Shown here piece after piece: positions 1-7,716 of a stretch of 23,076 nt of DNA; the stretch's first letter is position 1; the number at the start of each line of letters is the position of its first letter. Below the pieces are notes generated by a model. That model saw only the letters and a program-made list of their open reading frames with translations, ran no database searches and was not told the DNA's origin. The stretch is from Nitrospirota bacterium (GTDB lineage: Bacteria; Nitrospirota; Nitrospiria; Nitrospirales; Nitrospiraceae). The stretch is taken from the NCBI GenBank assembly GCA_016222925.1, contig JACRQB010000243.1:1-23076 (forward strand). The letters are read 5' to 3'. The translations under genes and the position numbers were made by a program.

Positions 1-464
1 TCGTCGAGCAATTTCCCATGGATATTGCACCAGAAATGAAATTGATCAAAGCCGGCATCAGGAATATCAAAGCGGAGTAGCATGCTGTCTCTTGGCTCAA
101 CCCGCACCCCGACGGCGGTGAGAGTATAGACGAGGGTTGCCCGGCCTGAGAGCTGAAGGTCATCGACCTTCAGGAGCAACGGCGAGACGAACTCATGCGC
201 CACATTGTCCTCATTGCGGAGCAGGACAACGACGTCTCTCCCGACCGGAAGCGAAAAGGCTGGATTCGCCAGAGGGTTGTCTGATTGTACCCCTTTGACC
301 ACGTGAAAGACTTTGTCCTTCATCACCAGAACCACATCGGGGTCATACAGCAGTTCCTCGGCTGAACTTATTCCGCCGTTCCAGAGCCCTAGCGCGAGAG
401 GCAGAATGAACGCCGGTAATGACCATTGTGACAGCACGTTTTCGCTTCTTCCTTTTTGTTTCAC
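1..464 (-). CDS. Secreted cupredoxin-like protein, C-terminus cut by window edge
   Basis: The reading frame opens at a GTG at 464-462, preceded at seven bases by AAGGAG (472-477), and stays open to the left edge, giving 154 visible residues. Residues 1-35 look like a signal peptide: basic start, hydrophobic core around 16-28, likely cleavage after the ISSA at 32-35. The mature part is one beta-rich domain with the signature RNEDNVAHEFVS (His90) and WCNIHGK (Cys146, His149), the usual His/Cys/His spacing of a type 1 copper site. A methionine ligand would lie off the edge. The same RN-x-DNVAHEFVS stretch occurs in the next protein upstream in transcription (634-1806), so the two are paralogous over this domain. 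A periplasmic electron carrier or copper-binding role is inferred. The non-ATG start makes the gene easy to miss. Confidence 0.75.
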   Translation of the reverse strand, partial: MKQKGRSENVLSQWSLPAFILPLALGLWNGGISSAEELLYDPDVVLVMKDKVFHVVKGVQSDNPLANPAFSLPVGRDVVVLLRNEDNVAHEFVSPLLLKVDDLQLSGRATLVYTLTAVGVRVEPRDSMLLRFDIPDAGFDQFHFWCNIHGKLLD

Positions 465-471
465 CAACGCA

Positions 472-477
472 CTCCTT
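472..477 (-). promoter_or_regulatory. Ribosome binding site deciding a GTG start
   Basis: AAGGAG on the minus strand lies seven bases before the GTG at 464. It supports this frame over an overlapping minus-strand ATG frame further upstream, whose translation shows no family features. Confidence 0.6.
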
Positions 478-579
478 GGTGACGATCCCCCGCCGGAGAC
501 CTGATTCGATGATAGGGCAACATGCTTCCATCTGGGGTGGACCAGAGGAGCCGATGCGGAAGTGGAAACATACCGAAAC

Positions 580-611
580 CCGAGTCGCCCGCGTCAATGC
601 GGGCGACTCGG
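580..611 (-). terminator. Strong hairpin between two cupredoxin genes
   Basis: A perfect 13-bp stem (580-592 pairing with 599-611) with a six-base loop lies 22 bases past the stop of the 634-1806 gene. The stem is GC-rich. On the minus strand the 3' flank begins GTTTCGG, which is only weakly T-rich, so this is either a modest intrinsic terminator or an mRNA-stabilising hairpin. It would separate expression of the two neighbouring secreted proteins. Confidence 0.6.
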
Positions 612-633
612 CGTAAGGTGAGCTGAGGCTTCA

Positions 634-1806
634 TCATCCGCCGCCGATTTCTCCCCTCGTTTCTATGACCATCACTTCACCGCGCATTTTTTCCCCGTGC
701 TCTTTGCCGTGAACGTTGCAGTAGAAGATATCGTAGATGCTGTCCGTGGCACCGTAGGTATCCACTACCGGGGTAGGAGCGGTGAACTCAAGATTCACAT
801 CCTGTCCTGGATCCAGCCGGACACCGGAGGCTCTCCCTGTCCTGACCATCGTGGCATTGCCGGAGATGCGGAACGGAACGTCCCGGAACATCGTGGAGAC
901 GAACTCGTGGGCCACATTGTCCCGGTTGCGGAGCCGGATCGTGGCTGGCATCCCCGCCACCAGGTCAAAGCCCCCACTTCTTCCTCCCTTCGTGATCTCG
1001 AAGGCTTTCCCGTCGATCCGGATCTCGACGTTGACTTCCTTCGAAGCCACCGACTCCGGGGGGGGCACTTTGGCCCAGAACTCACGTACCTCCTGGACCG
1101 AAATCATGTTGGCGGCGGAGTAGGTGGGCGGGTGCATCTGCTCCAAACGCTCCTTCGTGACAAGAAGCACCATTTTTGGTTTATTGGGTTGCGGCCATTC
1201 CTCTTTGAACTGAGTCATGGGTGCGAGAAGCATGGCGTTGGTGTCCGGATCAACGAGGAGGCCGTACGACGTCCCCAAAAGAGAGTCCGTGAGTGTCCCT
1301 GCGAAATGACCCACATGATTCCCATCTTTCGTTTCGACCGGATAGGCCGACCCTGACTTGAACGCTAGCATTCCGTTCGGAATATCACCATCCCATGCTT
1401 GAGGCAGCCCAAGTTGCGCGGTACGCGAGACCGGAGGCGGGGCATACCGTATGAGGCTGGCCCAGCCGATATCCGAAACCTCGATCTTCACGGTGTCGCC
1501 AACAATGAACGGACAGTCTCCGATCCGGAAACCGTTCCCAGGTTTCGATTCGATGTTCGCTTCCTTGCTGCCGGGACGAGTCGGGCAGATCAGGTGAGTC
1601 CCGTCGGTAACGGCAACGCGAACCACCTCGCCGGACGCCTTCCTGATCCAGTAGGCGCCCTTTTCGATCTTGACGATATAGCCGTTCAACATATATTCGG
1701 CACCACCAACCGTCACTTGCGCCTTGTCCTCAAATGACCCGGCACTCGCCGTCGCGGCGAAGGCGAGCGCGGCGACGACTCCGCTTATGACGCTGATGTA
1801 ACGCAT
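634..1806 (-). CDS. Secreted protein with C-terminal cupredoxin domain
   Basis: This is a 390-residue protein. The start is fixed by AGGAGG eight bases upstream of the ATG. Residues 1-22 form a clear signal peptide ending in ATASA. Residues about 23-240 are an N-terminal region I do not recognise; it contains two cysteines (Cys74, Cys98) that could form a disulfide. Residues about 255-382 are a cupredoxin-type domain with RNRDNVAHEF (His300), then FYCNVHGKEHGEKMRGE (Cys363, His366 or His370, Met374). This set of ligands fits a type 1 or red copper centre. The domain is related to the neighbouring protein at 1-464. Export to the periplasm and a copper or electron-transfer role are inferred; no redox partner is encoded beside it. 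The function of the N-terminal two-thirds is unknown. Confidence 0.8.
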   Translation of the reverse strand: MRYISVISGVVAALAFAATASAGSFEDKAQVTVGGAEYMLNGYIVKIEKGAYWIRKASGEVVRVAVTDGTHLICPTRPGSKEANIESKPGNGFRIGDCPFIVGDTVKIEVSDIGWASLIRYAPPPVSRTAQLGLPQAWDGDIPNGMLAFKSGSAYPVETKDGNHVGHFAGTLTDSLLGTSYGLLVDPDTNAMLLAPMTQFKEEWPQPNKPKMVLLVTKERLEQMHPPTYSAANMISVQEVREFWAKVPPPESVASKEVNVEIRIDGKAFEITKGGRSGGFDLVAGMPATIRLRNRDNVAHEFVSTMFRDVPFRISGNATMVRTGRASGVRLDPGQDVNLEFTAPTPVVDTYGATDSIYDIFYCNVHGKEHGEKMRGEVMVIETRGEIGGG

Positions 1807-1881
1807 GATTCATCCCTCCTTGCTGAGGATTGCCTTGCCCGATCTGTTGGCCCCATTCGTTCTACTGACATTTTCACATCT

Positions 1882-2086
1882 AGCAGGATGCGGAAAAAGT
1901 CCACCAGCGGCGTTCTCGCCTCACTCAGAGGCTCAACGTACGGCCCAGAGTACGCGTCGCCTCTTCGCTCGCCGCGGCCTTGCTGGACGGCCTTTTTGCG
2001 CATCCTGCGTGGCTGTTCAGCATCGTTTCAAACCTCGATTTCTGCGATGGCTACAGAGGCCAACATGAGTTTTTCCGCAACCTGCT
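1882..2086. repeat. MITE-like imperfect palindromic repeat, about 205 bp
   Basis: The outer ends are near-perfect inverted repeats: 1882-1901 matches the reverse complement of 2067-2086 at about 18 of 20 positions. An inner copy of the same end sequence lies at 1993-2008, again in inverted orientation (GCAGGATGCG with a flanking A/T run), so 1883-2008 is a nested inverted-repeat unit. Near its centre a CGTAC/GTACG pair can form a further hairpin. No transposase, convincing ORF or target-site duplication is visible. It resembles abundant intergenic repeats I recall from Nitrospira genomes, but no second copy is present in this window. Confidence 0.7.
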
Positions 2087-2273
2087 GGAACCTGCCTCAA
2101 AATCAACAGGCGAGGCTCAGAGTGAGCGCAGGTGCCGACAGTTGAGCGGACGCCACGCACATTCTTGGACAAATATGAGACCTCTTGCCCCGATGGCGAC
2201 AGCAGAAAAGTCCGACCTCTGCATAAATCGATCTCAGTAACTTAGGCCTCTATTTTTAAAGCAGGTTCTAGTC
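2087..2273. other. Non-coding spacer downstream of the leftward operon
   Basis: I see no supported gene, RNA or convincing terminator between the repeat element and the stop codon at 2274. A 13-bp imperfect palindrome at about 2233-2245 is too weak to call. Leftward transcription from the operon may run into the repeat, whose hairpins could act as its end. Confidence 0.4.
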
Positions 2274-3272
2274 TTAGTCAGCCAAGCGTACCAACACTTT
2301 TCCCATCGGGCCCTGTGCCAATCGTGTGAACCCCTTTTTGACCTCTTCGAACGGAACGATGCTGTCAATCTGCGGTCGGTGTCCGACCGTTTCAAGCCGA
2401 CCGACAATCTCCTTCCAAGCGGTCAGCGCTGCTGGAACCGTATAGTCGCCAACCGAGACACCGCCCATGCGAATGCGGCGGAACAACAAGGTCGCTGTGT
2501 TGAACTCTGGCACGGTGCCCCCACTCTTACCGACGACGCTGATCCGTCCACCATAGCCGAGAGCAGCGATGACTTGAGAGAACAGCTTGCCGCCAACGCA
2601 GTCGATAGCCAGCCCCACTTTCTTAGGACTGATCGCACTCGCTATGGATTTCGCCAGGTTCCTATCCTCCGGGTCAAACACGAAATCAGCTCCGAGCGTC
2701 TTGAGTTTGGTTCTCTTCTCCGCATCGCGTGATAAACCCACGACGATCAGATCCATAGATTTTCCTAACAGCACTGATGCGAGGCCGACTCCGCCTGACG
2801 CGCCGGTCACGAGGAGGATGGATTTTGCCGGTGGAGAGGCAGGTGGATTGCTCCACTGTGTTAAGGCCTGCCAGGCAGTCAAGAAGACCAACGGAGCGCC
2901 AGCCATTTCTTCCAAAGACCAGCCGGTGGGGATTTGAACGAGACTTTCAGTGGGCACGATCACCTTCTCGGCGAGAGTTCCCGGGATTTCCACTCCGATC
3001 TCGCAGCGGAGAATTCCCACGGGTTCACCCACGCGGATATTTCCCACGCGCGATCCAACTATTTCGACATCGCCTACGCCATCACGCCCAAGGATATGCG
3101 GCAGGATAGGCTTGGCCGGATAGAGTCCTTGCGCCAGAAACGCATCAGCCGGATTGAGCGCGGCATACTTCAGTTTCACCAGCACATCGGTCGGCCCAGG
3201 GTGAGGATCAGGCACCTCCCCAAGCCGTAACTTGTCAATCCCCTGGTAGGAGTCCATCAACCAGGCGCGCAT
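2274..3272 (-). CDS. MDR-superfamily NAD(P)H:quinone oxidoreductase-like protein
   Basis: At 332 residues this is the usual length for the quinone oxidoreductase branch of the medium-chain dehydrogenase/reductases. The N-terminal GroES-like domain (about 1-125) contains NPADAFLAQGLYP and lacks the zinc-ligand cysteines of alcohol dehydrogenases. The Rossmann domain (about 140-280) carries the NADPH-binding motif VTGASGGVG, and the C-terminal end GKVLVRL is typical. It probably reduces a quinone, enone or enoyl thioester with NADPH in the cytoplasm. It is the last gene of the leftward operon, 57 bases after the damaged acyl-CoA dehydrogenase, so a link to acyl-CoA or aromatic breakdown is likely. 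The substrate cannot be read from sequence. Confidence 0.85.
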   Translation of the reverse strand: MRAWLMDSYQGIDKLRLGEVPDPHPGPTDVLVKLKYAALNPADAFLAQGLYPAKPILPHILGRDGVGDVEIVGSRVGNIRVGEPVGILRCEIGVEIPGTLAEKVIVPTESLVQIPTGWSLEEMAGAPLVFLTAWQALTQWSNPPASPPAKSILLVTGASGGVGLASVLLGKSMDLIVVGLSRDAEKRTKLKTLGADFVFDPEDRNLAKSIASAISPKKVGLAIDCVGGKLFSQVIAALGYGGRISVVGKSGGTVPEFNTATLLFRRIRMGGVSVGDYTVPAALTAWKEIVGRLETVGHRPQIDSIVPFEEVKKGFTRLAQGPMGKVLVRLAD

Positions 3273-3329
3273 AGGTCCTGCCTTGGTGAGAGGGTCTCCG
3301 AAGTCTTTAGCTGCTCACTGGTAAATACG

Positions 3330-5275
3330 TCACACGGCTTCATGCACATTCTCTTCCCCGGCATTCAACCTACTCTCCCGGTGTGAGTAGTCATGAAGAT
3401 TGCGCCGGATGATTCCATGAGAGAGTAAGGGGTACCCACCGCTAAGCGCTTTTCCGCCAATCGCCGCCACGATGGTATCCTGATTGCTGATCAGCTCTTT
3501 GATATGTTGTTCGACACGTTGCTTGGCTTCGCGAAAGGTTTCTTCTGCAAGGTCCCAAACTTCCGAACGGCCAACGGCCCGCTCTTGTGCTTCGGCGTAA
3601 AGCGCGGTCACCGCGATGACCAACAGATCTTCGCCGACCATTTCGATCCGATTTTGACGGCCTTGATCATCTCGCAGTGCTTCGCGATGAAGGAGCATGG
3701 CGTAAAATACCGTCCGTGCAAGTCGACGACTCGCACGTTCCACGAAGAGCAGTTTGGAGCGGACCCTTGGATGTTGAAATTTTGAGCTAGGCGGCAATGG
3801 GAGGCTTGTCCATTGGCCCATGTACCAAGGGGCATAGAATTTCAGGAGTCGCCATAACTCGACGAACCAACGAACACCCGTCGCTCGTTCGTCGAAGAGA
3901 TGCCGGGCTCTTTCAAGATGCATATTGAGACCCTCACGGGCGACGAATGGTCGGAGGATATCAGTGGCACCTTCGCCGATCCGGTACATCTCCGCGTCAC
4001 GGACCAGCTGCTCGATACCGAACGCAGGCTCGCCACGAAGCCACTTAGAATGGGCTGTTTCGTACCCCATTCCTCCGAAGATGACTTGGGCATCCTTCAA
4101 GAACCGAATAGTCTCTTCAGAGCAGAAGAGCTTAGCGAGAGCCGCCTCGATCCGGACATCATAGGTCTGTTGATCAGCCATCCGCCACACAGTGAAAGCA
4201 AGCGCCTCCATGGCAAAGAAATTCGAAGCCATGCGGCCCAATCTCATGCGCTGGGTCTGCCTGGTGCCGAGAGGCTTCTGGAAGGTGTATCGCTGATTGG
4301 CCTGATCAAGCGTCGGTTGCCAGGCCTGTTTAGCCATGCCCAGGCAAATCGCAGGGATGCTGACTGCCCGTCCCACATTGAGGATCGTGAGGGCATACTT
4401 GAGCCCCAGACCAATTTCACCGATGACAGTATCCGTCGGGATTCGAACGTTCGTGAAGGTCATATGGGCGTTTTCAATGCCCCGGCAACCTTCAAACTGA
4501 CAGTGCTGTCGAACATGGACACCAGGTGTCTGCATATCGAGGATGAAGGCGGTGTGAACCAGGTCATCTGCTCCCTTGCCGTTCGTAACCGGCACCCACA
4601 TCCCCTGTCCATTGTGTTGGGTCCGTTTTGCCGGGACACCCGAGCGATCAATGTGACGTAGCGGGCGATGGGACCGTTGGTACACCACAGTTTCTCCCCG
4701 TTGACGATGAATGTCGTCCCGGTGGAATCCAAAATTGCCTCGGTCGCAATGTTTGCTGCGTCAGACCCAGTGATCGGTTCTGTGAGGGCGAAGGCTGAAA
4801 CAGCCTCCCGTGCCACAAGGGGTAGGTACTTGCGCCGCTGGTCCTCCTTGCCGAACATCAGCAGCGGCATCGCGATACCGATCGATTGCGGCACGGCAAC
4901 AGTGAGGGCCAGCGCGTTATTCCAGCTCGCCATGAGCATGAGCGCGCGCCCGTAGTTCGTGTATGAGAACCCGAGCCCTCCATACTGTCGGGGGATTTTC
5001 ATGCCGAATGCGCCAAGCGCGAAGAGTCCTTTCAGGACAGAGTCGGGGATCTTCGCCGTCCGCTCGATTTCATCGGGATCGACCTGCGCTGTGAGAAAGG
5101 TTTCCAGGCGTGGGCGGAATTCTTCCCAGGCCGCCTTCTCTTCCGGCGGTTCTTCCGGTAGAAGTAGGAGTGAGAAGTCGGGCTTTCCGGTAAATAGACT
5201 CGCCATGAAGCTCTGGCCCGTAAACCGCTCTCGGGCCTCTTCGATCCGCTCGAGCCCTTTGAACAGATCGGCCAT
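3330..5275 (-). pseudogene. VLCAD-type acyl-CoA dehydrogenase, frameshifted
   Basis: Two overlapping frames together make one acyl-CoA dehydrogenase of about 648 residues, matching the 645-residue paralogue at 7717-9654. The 5' frame starts at ATG 5275 (AAGGAG upstream, inside the end of the lyase gene) and encodes the N-terminal domain through KLWCTNGPIARYVTLIARV. After that its sequence becomes unrelated until it stops at 4460. The family sequence resumes in the -1 frame (QGMWVPV, then DMQTPGVHV) and continues to 3330. The switch lies within 4626-4640, next to a CCC run (4633-4635) and an AAAA run (4626-4629, minus-strand sense), and is explained by one missing base. The 3' part keeps GEGATDIL with the expected catalytic glutamate, and the long C-terminal extension of VLCAD/ACAD9-type enzymes. 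No canonical slippery heptamer is seen, so this is a true mutation or a sequencing error. Confidence 0.8.
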
Positions 5276-5285
5276 AAGTGCTCCT

Positions 5286-6683
5286 TCAGACTGTCACGGG
5301 TTGCGATTTCTGGAGTTCTGTAAATCGCGCCGTAAAGTGGCGCAGGATCGGCGCTTCATAGGTCAAGGCGAGGCCGTGGATCAACTCGCGCTTTTGATAC
5401 AGGTCGATGATCGATTCCGCAACATACGTGACCTGCATATTCGTGTAGACACGCCTCGGAATGGCAAGCCTGACCATCTCCAACTCGGGATGAAGAGTCT
5501 CGCCCGTTGCCGGATCCTGTTTTCCAAACATGAGGGTCCCGATTTCAACCGCACGGATGCCATAGTCACGGTATAGGGCGACAGCCAACGCTTGTCCCGG
5601 AAACTTCGACTGCGGAATGTGAGGGAGGAATTCTCTCGCATTCAAGTAGACGGCGTGGCCGCCGATAGGCTTGAGAATCGGGATGCCGGCTTGGTCGAGC
5701 AGTTCACCCAAGTATCGAACCTGCCCGATTCGAAAACGGAGGTATTCCTCGTCCAGTACTTCTCGGAGTCCCTGTGCCATCGCCTCGAGATCTCTGCCCG
5801 CGAGGCCTCCATAGGTAGGAAACCCTTCCACAAGAATCAGCATGTTGGTGATCTGTTGGGCCCACCGGTCATCGTTGAGGCTCAAGAACCCACCGATATT
5901 CACGAGACCGTCCTTCTTGGCCGACATGGTGCAGCCGTCGCCATAACTGAACAGTTCCCGCGCGATCGTCAGCATTGGTGTGTTTGCATAGCCTGGCTCC
6001 CGCTCCTTGATGAAAAAGCAGTTTTCCGCAAACCGGCAGGCGTCAAAGAACAGCGGAATACCGTATCGATTGAGCAAGGCCCGGGTTTGCCGGATGTTCT
6101 CCATCGAAACCGGTTGGCCTCCGCCGCTGTTATTGGTGATGGTGATCATCGCGAGCGGAATACGTTCGCGACCAACACGATGAATAGTTTCTTCTAACCG
6201 ATTGAGGTCCATATTCCCCTTGAACGGAAAGTCGCAATGCGGGTCGTAGGCGTTTTTGATCACTAGATCGAGCGCCTCAGCATGCTGGTGCTCTACGTTG
6301 GCTCTGGTCGTGTCGAAATGAATGTTGTTGGGGACGCACATGCCGGGTTTCACGATCGTCGAAAAAAGAAGATTCTCCGCCATGCGTCCCTGGTGTGTGG
6401 GGATGACATGTTTGTAGCCGAAGATCGATCTGACCGTTTCTTCCAGATGGTAATAGTTTCTGCTGCCGGCATACGATTCATCGCCCATCATCATGCCAGC
6501 CCATTGTCGGTCGCTCATGGCTGATGTGCCGCTATCGGTCAAGAGATCGACGTAGACGCTTTCGGCCGGGACCTGGAACACATTGTATCCTGCGTCACGC
6601 AGTAGCCGGTCCCGCTCTTCCCTCGTCGTGCGACGAATGGGCTCCACCACTTTGATCTTGAACGGCTCGGACGGGAATTTCAT
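5286..6683 (-). CDS. tnaA: Tryptophanase / tyrosine phenol-lyase family beta-eliminating lyase
   Basis: This 465-residue PLP enzyme of fold type I would cleave an aromatic amino acid to pyruvate, ammonia and a free aromatic. The family core is intact: Tyr71 in YAGSRNYY, THQGR at 96-100, FFDACRFAEN around 212-221, the PLP lysine Lys257 in SAKKDG, the carboxylate-binding Arg410 in IPRRVYT, and GGLAGRD. Residues that separate the two enzymes are tryptophanase-like: Asp124 in HFDTT (Thr in tyrosine phenol-lyase), Ile381 in RAVEIG (Arg in tyrosine phenol-lyase), and His449 in LRHFTARF (Phe in tyrosine phenol-lyase). I therefore favour tryptophan over tyrosine as substrate, although overall similarity is high to both. 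Its ATG overlaps the stop of the regulator by four bases, so it is translationally coupled. A broken acyl-CoA dehydrogenase follows after ten bases. Confidence 0.85.
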   Translation of the reverse strand: MKFPSEPFKIKVVEPIRRTTREERDRLLRDAGYNVFQVPAESVYVDLLTDSGTSAMSDRQWAGMMMGDESYAGSRNYYHLEETVRSIFGYKHVIPTHQGRMAENLLFSTIVKPGMCVPNNIHFDTTRANVEHQHAEALDLVIKNAYDPHCDFPFKGNMDLNRLEETIHRVGRERIPLAMITITNNSGGGQPVSMENIRQTRALLNRYGIPLFFDACRFAENCFFIKEREPGYANTPMLTIARELFSYGDGCTMSAKKDGLVNIGGFLSLNDDRWAQQITNMLILVEGFPTYGGLAGRDLEAMAQGLREVLDEEYLRFRIGQVRYLGELLDQAGIPILKPIGGHAVYLNAREFLPHIPQSKFPGQALAVALYRDYGIRAVEIGTLMFGKQDPATGETLHPELEMVRLAIPRRVYTNMQVTYVAESIIDLYQKRELIHGLALTYEAPILRHFTARFTELQKSQPVTV

Positions 6684-7642
6684 GTGATTGCTCTTCTGAA
6701 TCGCTCCAATTCCATCTTGAAAGCCTGGGGGCCGTTATATTCCAAGACATAGCGGGTCATGTCGAAGAGCGGAGCTGGGTCAAGGTCCCGCAGCAGCTCC
6801 GGCTTCCAGGTGATTTCCAATTGATTGATCATCGTAATCGGTATGGTGGGACCCACCATACCGAGCTGCACCTGGCCGTAGGATCGAGAAAAGATGAGGA
6901 TTTCTCTGTCAAAGAGGGCCGTGTTGAGATCCCGCGCAGCACCCTGCCGCCGATAGTCTTTTTCAAAACGCTGAAACGCGACTGCTCGTTCGAGCTCTTC
7001 ACGGAAGGCAAAGAAGATCTTGATGCCGGCCCGATGTTGATCGTCCATGACCTGGATGGCATCGCTGATGACCGGCTGCTGTTGCATTTGCTCGCGCGTT
7101 AGGACCAAGAGGCGACGAATCGTGACGCCCCGCTTGACGGCTGCCTGATTCGCCAGGAGGTAACTCGGGTACAACGCCTCTCCTTTTTTCCAGATGTTCC
7201 ACCGCTCCATAATCGCGTCGATGGATTCCTCCGCAGTTTGGACGAGTCGAACGGCCTCGGCATTTGCTTCGGCTCCTTCATAGAGCAGGGTCTGCGTCTC
7301 AAGCTGGCGGAGTTCTTGTCCGATGGCCTCCACCTTCCGTGGAATGTATTTGGGGCTCTTCGGAACATGCAGCATGACGTCGACGGCCGTCAGCGCCAGG
7401 GTCCAGTACTCTTTGGCCTGTTTCGGTGCTTTGTCCTTTTGCGCGATCAGGAGGAGTTCGACCGGGTTCTTGTTCAGAAGTTTGGCGATCTTGATGCACA
7501 GCTCCGGTTTCGGGATCTTGAGTCCACGGCGCATCAGGTTGGCTTCCGGCTGTGCGATCCCCAGCTTCTCTGCTAAGGCGTAATCGCTGCTCAATCCATA
7601 TCTATCCTTAACCAATTCAAAGTATTCCGCTATCTCCGTCAT
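6680..7642 (-). CDS. XRE-type HTH regulator with large C-terminal domain
   Basis: This protein has 320 residues. Residues about 19-65 form a Cro/CI-like helix-turn-helix (ALAEKLGIAQPEANLMRRG, then a helix ending LLNKNPVELL). The C-terminal 220 residues are mixed alpha/beta, with VKRGVTIRRLLVL and QHRAGIKIFFAF segments. These recall the phospholipase-D-like sensor fold found in some regulators, but I cannot assign it firmly. The start has GAGG five bases upstream of the ATG. The stop codon overlaps the start of the tryptophanase-like gene by four bases. Control of that gene, perhaps in response to an aromatic amino acid, is inferred from this coupling. It lies inside the long leftward operon after a 74-base gap, where a secondary promoter could sit, although none is clear. 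Confidence 0.75.
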   Translation of the reverse strand: MTEIAEYFELVKDRYGLSSDYALAEKLGIAQPEANLMRRGLKIPKPELCIKIAKLLNKNPVELLLIAQKDKAPKQAKEYWTLALTAVDVMLHVPKSPKYIPRKVEAIGQELRQLETQTLLYEGAEANAEAVRLVQTAEESIDAIMERWNIWKKGEALYPSYLLANQAAVKRGVTIRRLLVLTREQMQQQPVISDAIQVMDDQHRAGIKIFFAFREELERAVAFQRFEKDYRRQGAARDLNTALFDREILIFSRSYGQVQLGMVGPTIPITMINQLEITWKPELLRDLDPAPLFDMTRYVLEYNGPQAFKMELERFRRAIT

Positions 7643-7716
7643 GCGAACCTCATCATAGGATGATCCTCACGTCTCAAAGGTGTTTTGAAGCAACAACGCA
7701 CGCCTGCGTATTTCAC

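Noticed and set aside
343..597. Minus-strand 84-codon frame overlapping the start of the left cupredoxin gene
   Set aside because: Arg/Lys/Cys-rich translation without family features; the alternative GTG frame has a ribosome site, a signal peptide and a cupredoxin domain that continues to the edge.
1785..2068. Small open frames in both directions across the intergenic region
   Set aside because: They lie in the inverted-repeat element and have low-complexity Arg/Ser-rich translations with no supporting start signals.
4626..4640. Programmed -1 ribosomal frameshifting in the acyl-CoA dehydrogenase
   Set aside because: The frame change is in the right direction, but there is no X-XXY-YYZ slippery heptamer in register and no obvious downstream structure; a one-base loss is simpler.
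3900..4661. Long plus-strand open frame opposite the acyl-CoA dehydrogenase
   Set aside because: Antisense shadow of a well-conserved coding sequence; no ribosome site or recognisable product.
7643..7716. Internal promoter or terminator before the XRE regulator
   Set aside because: Only a short AGGAT/ATCCT palindrome and poorly spaced -35/-10 look-alikes are present.
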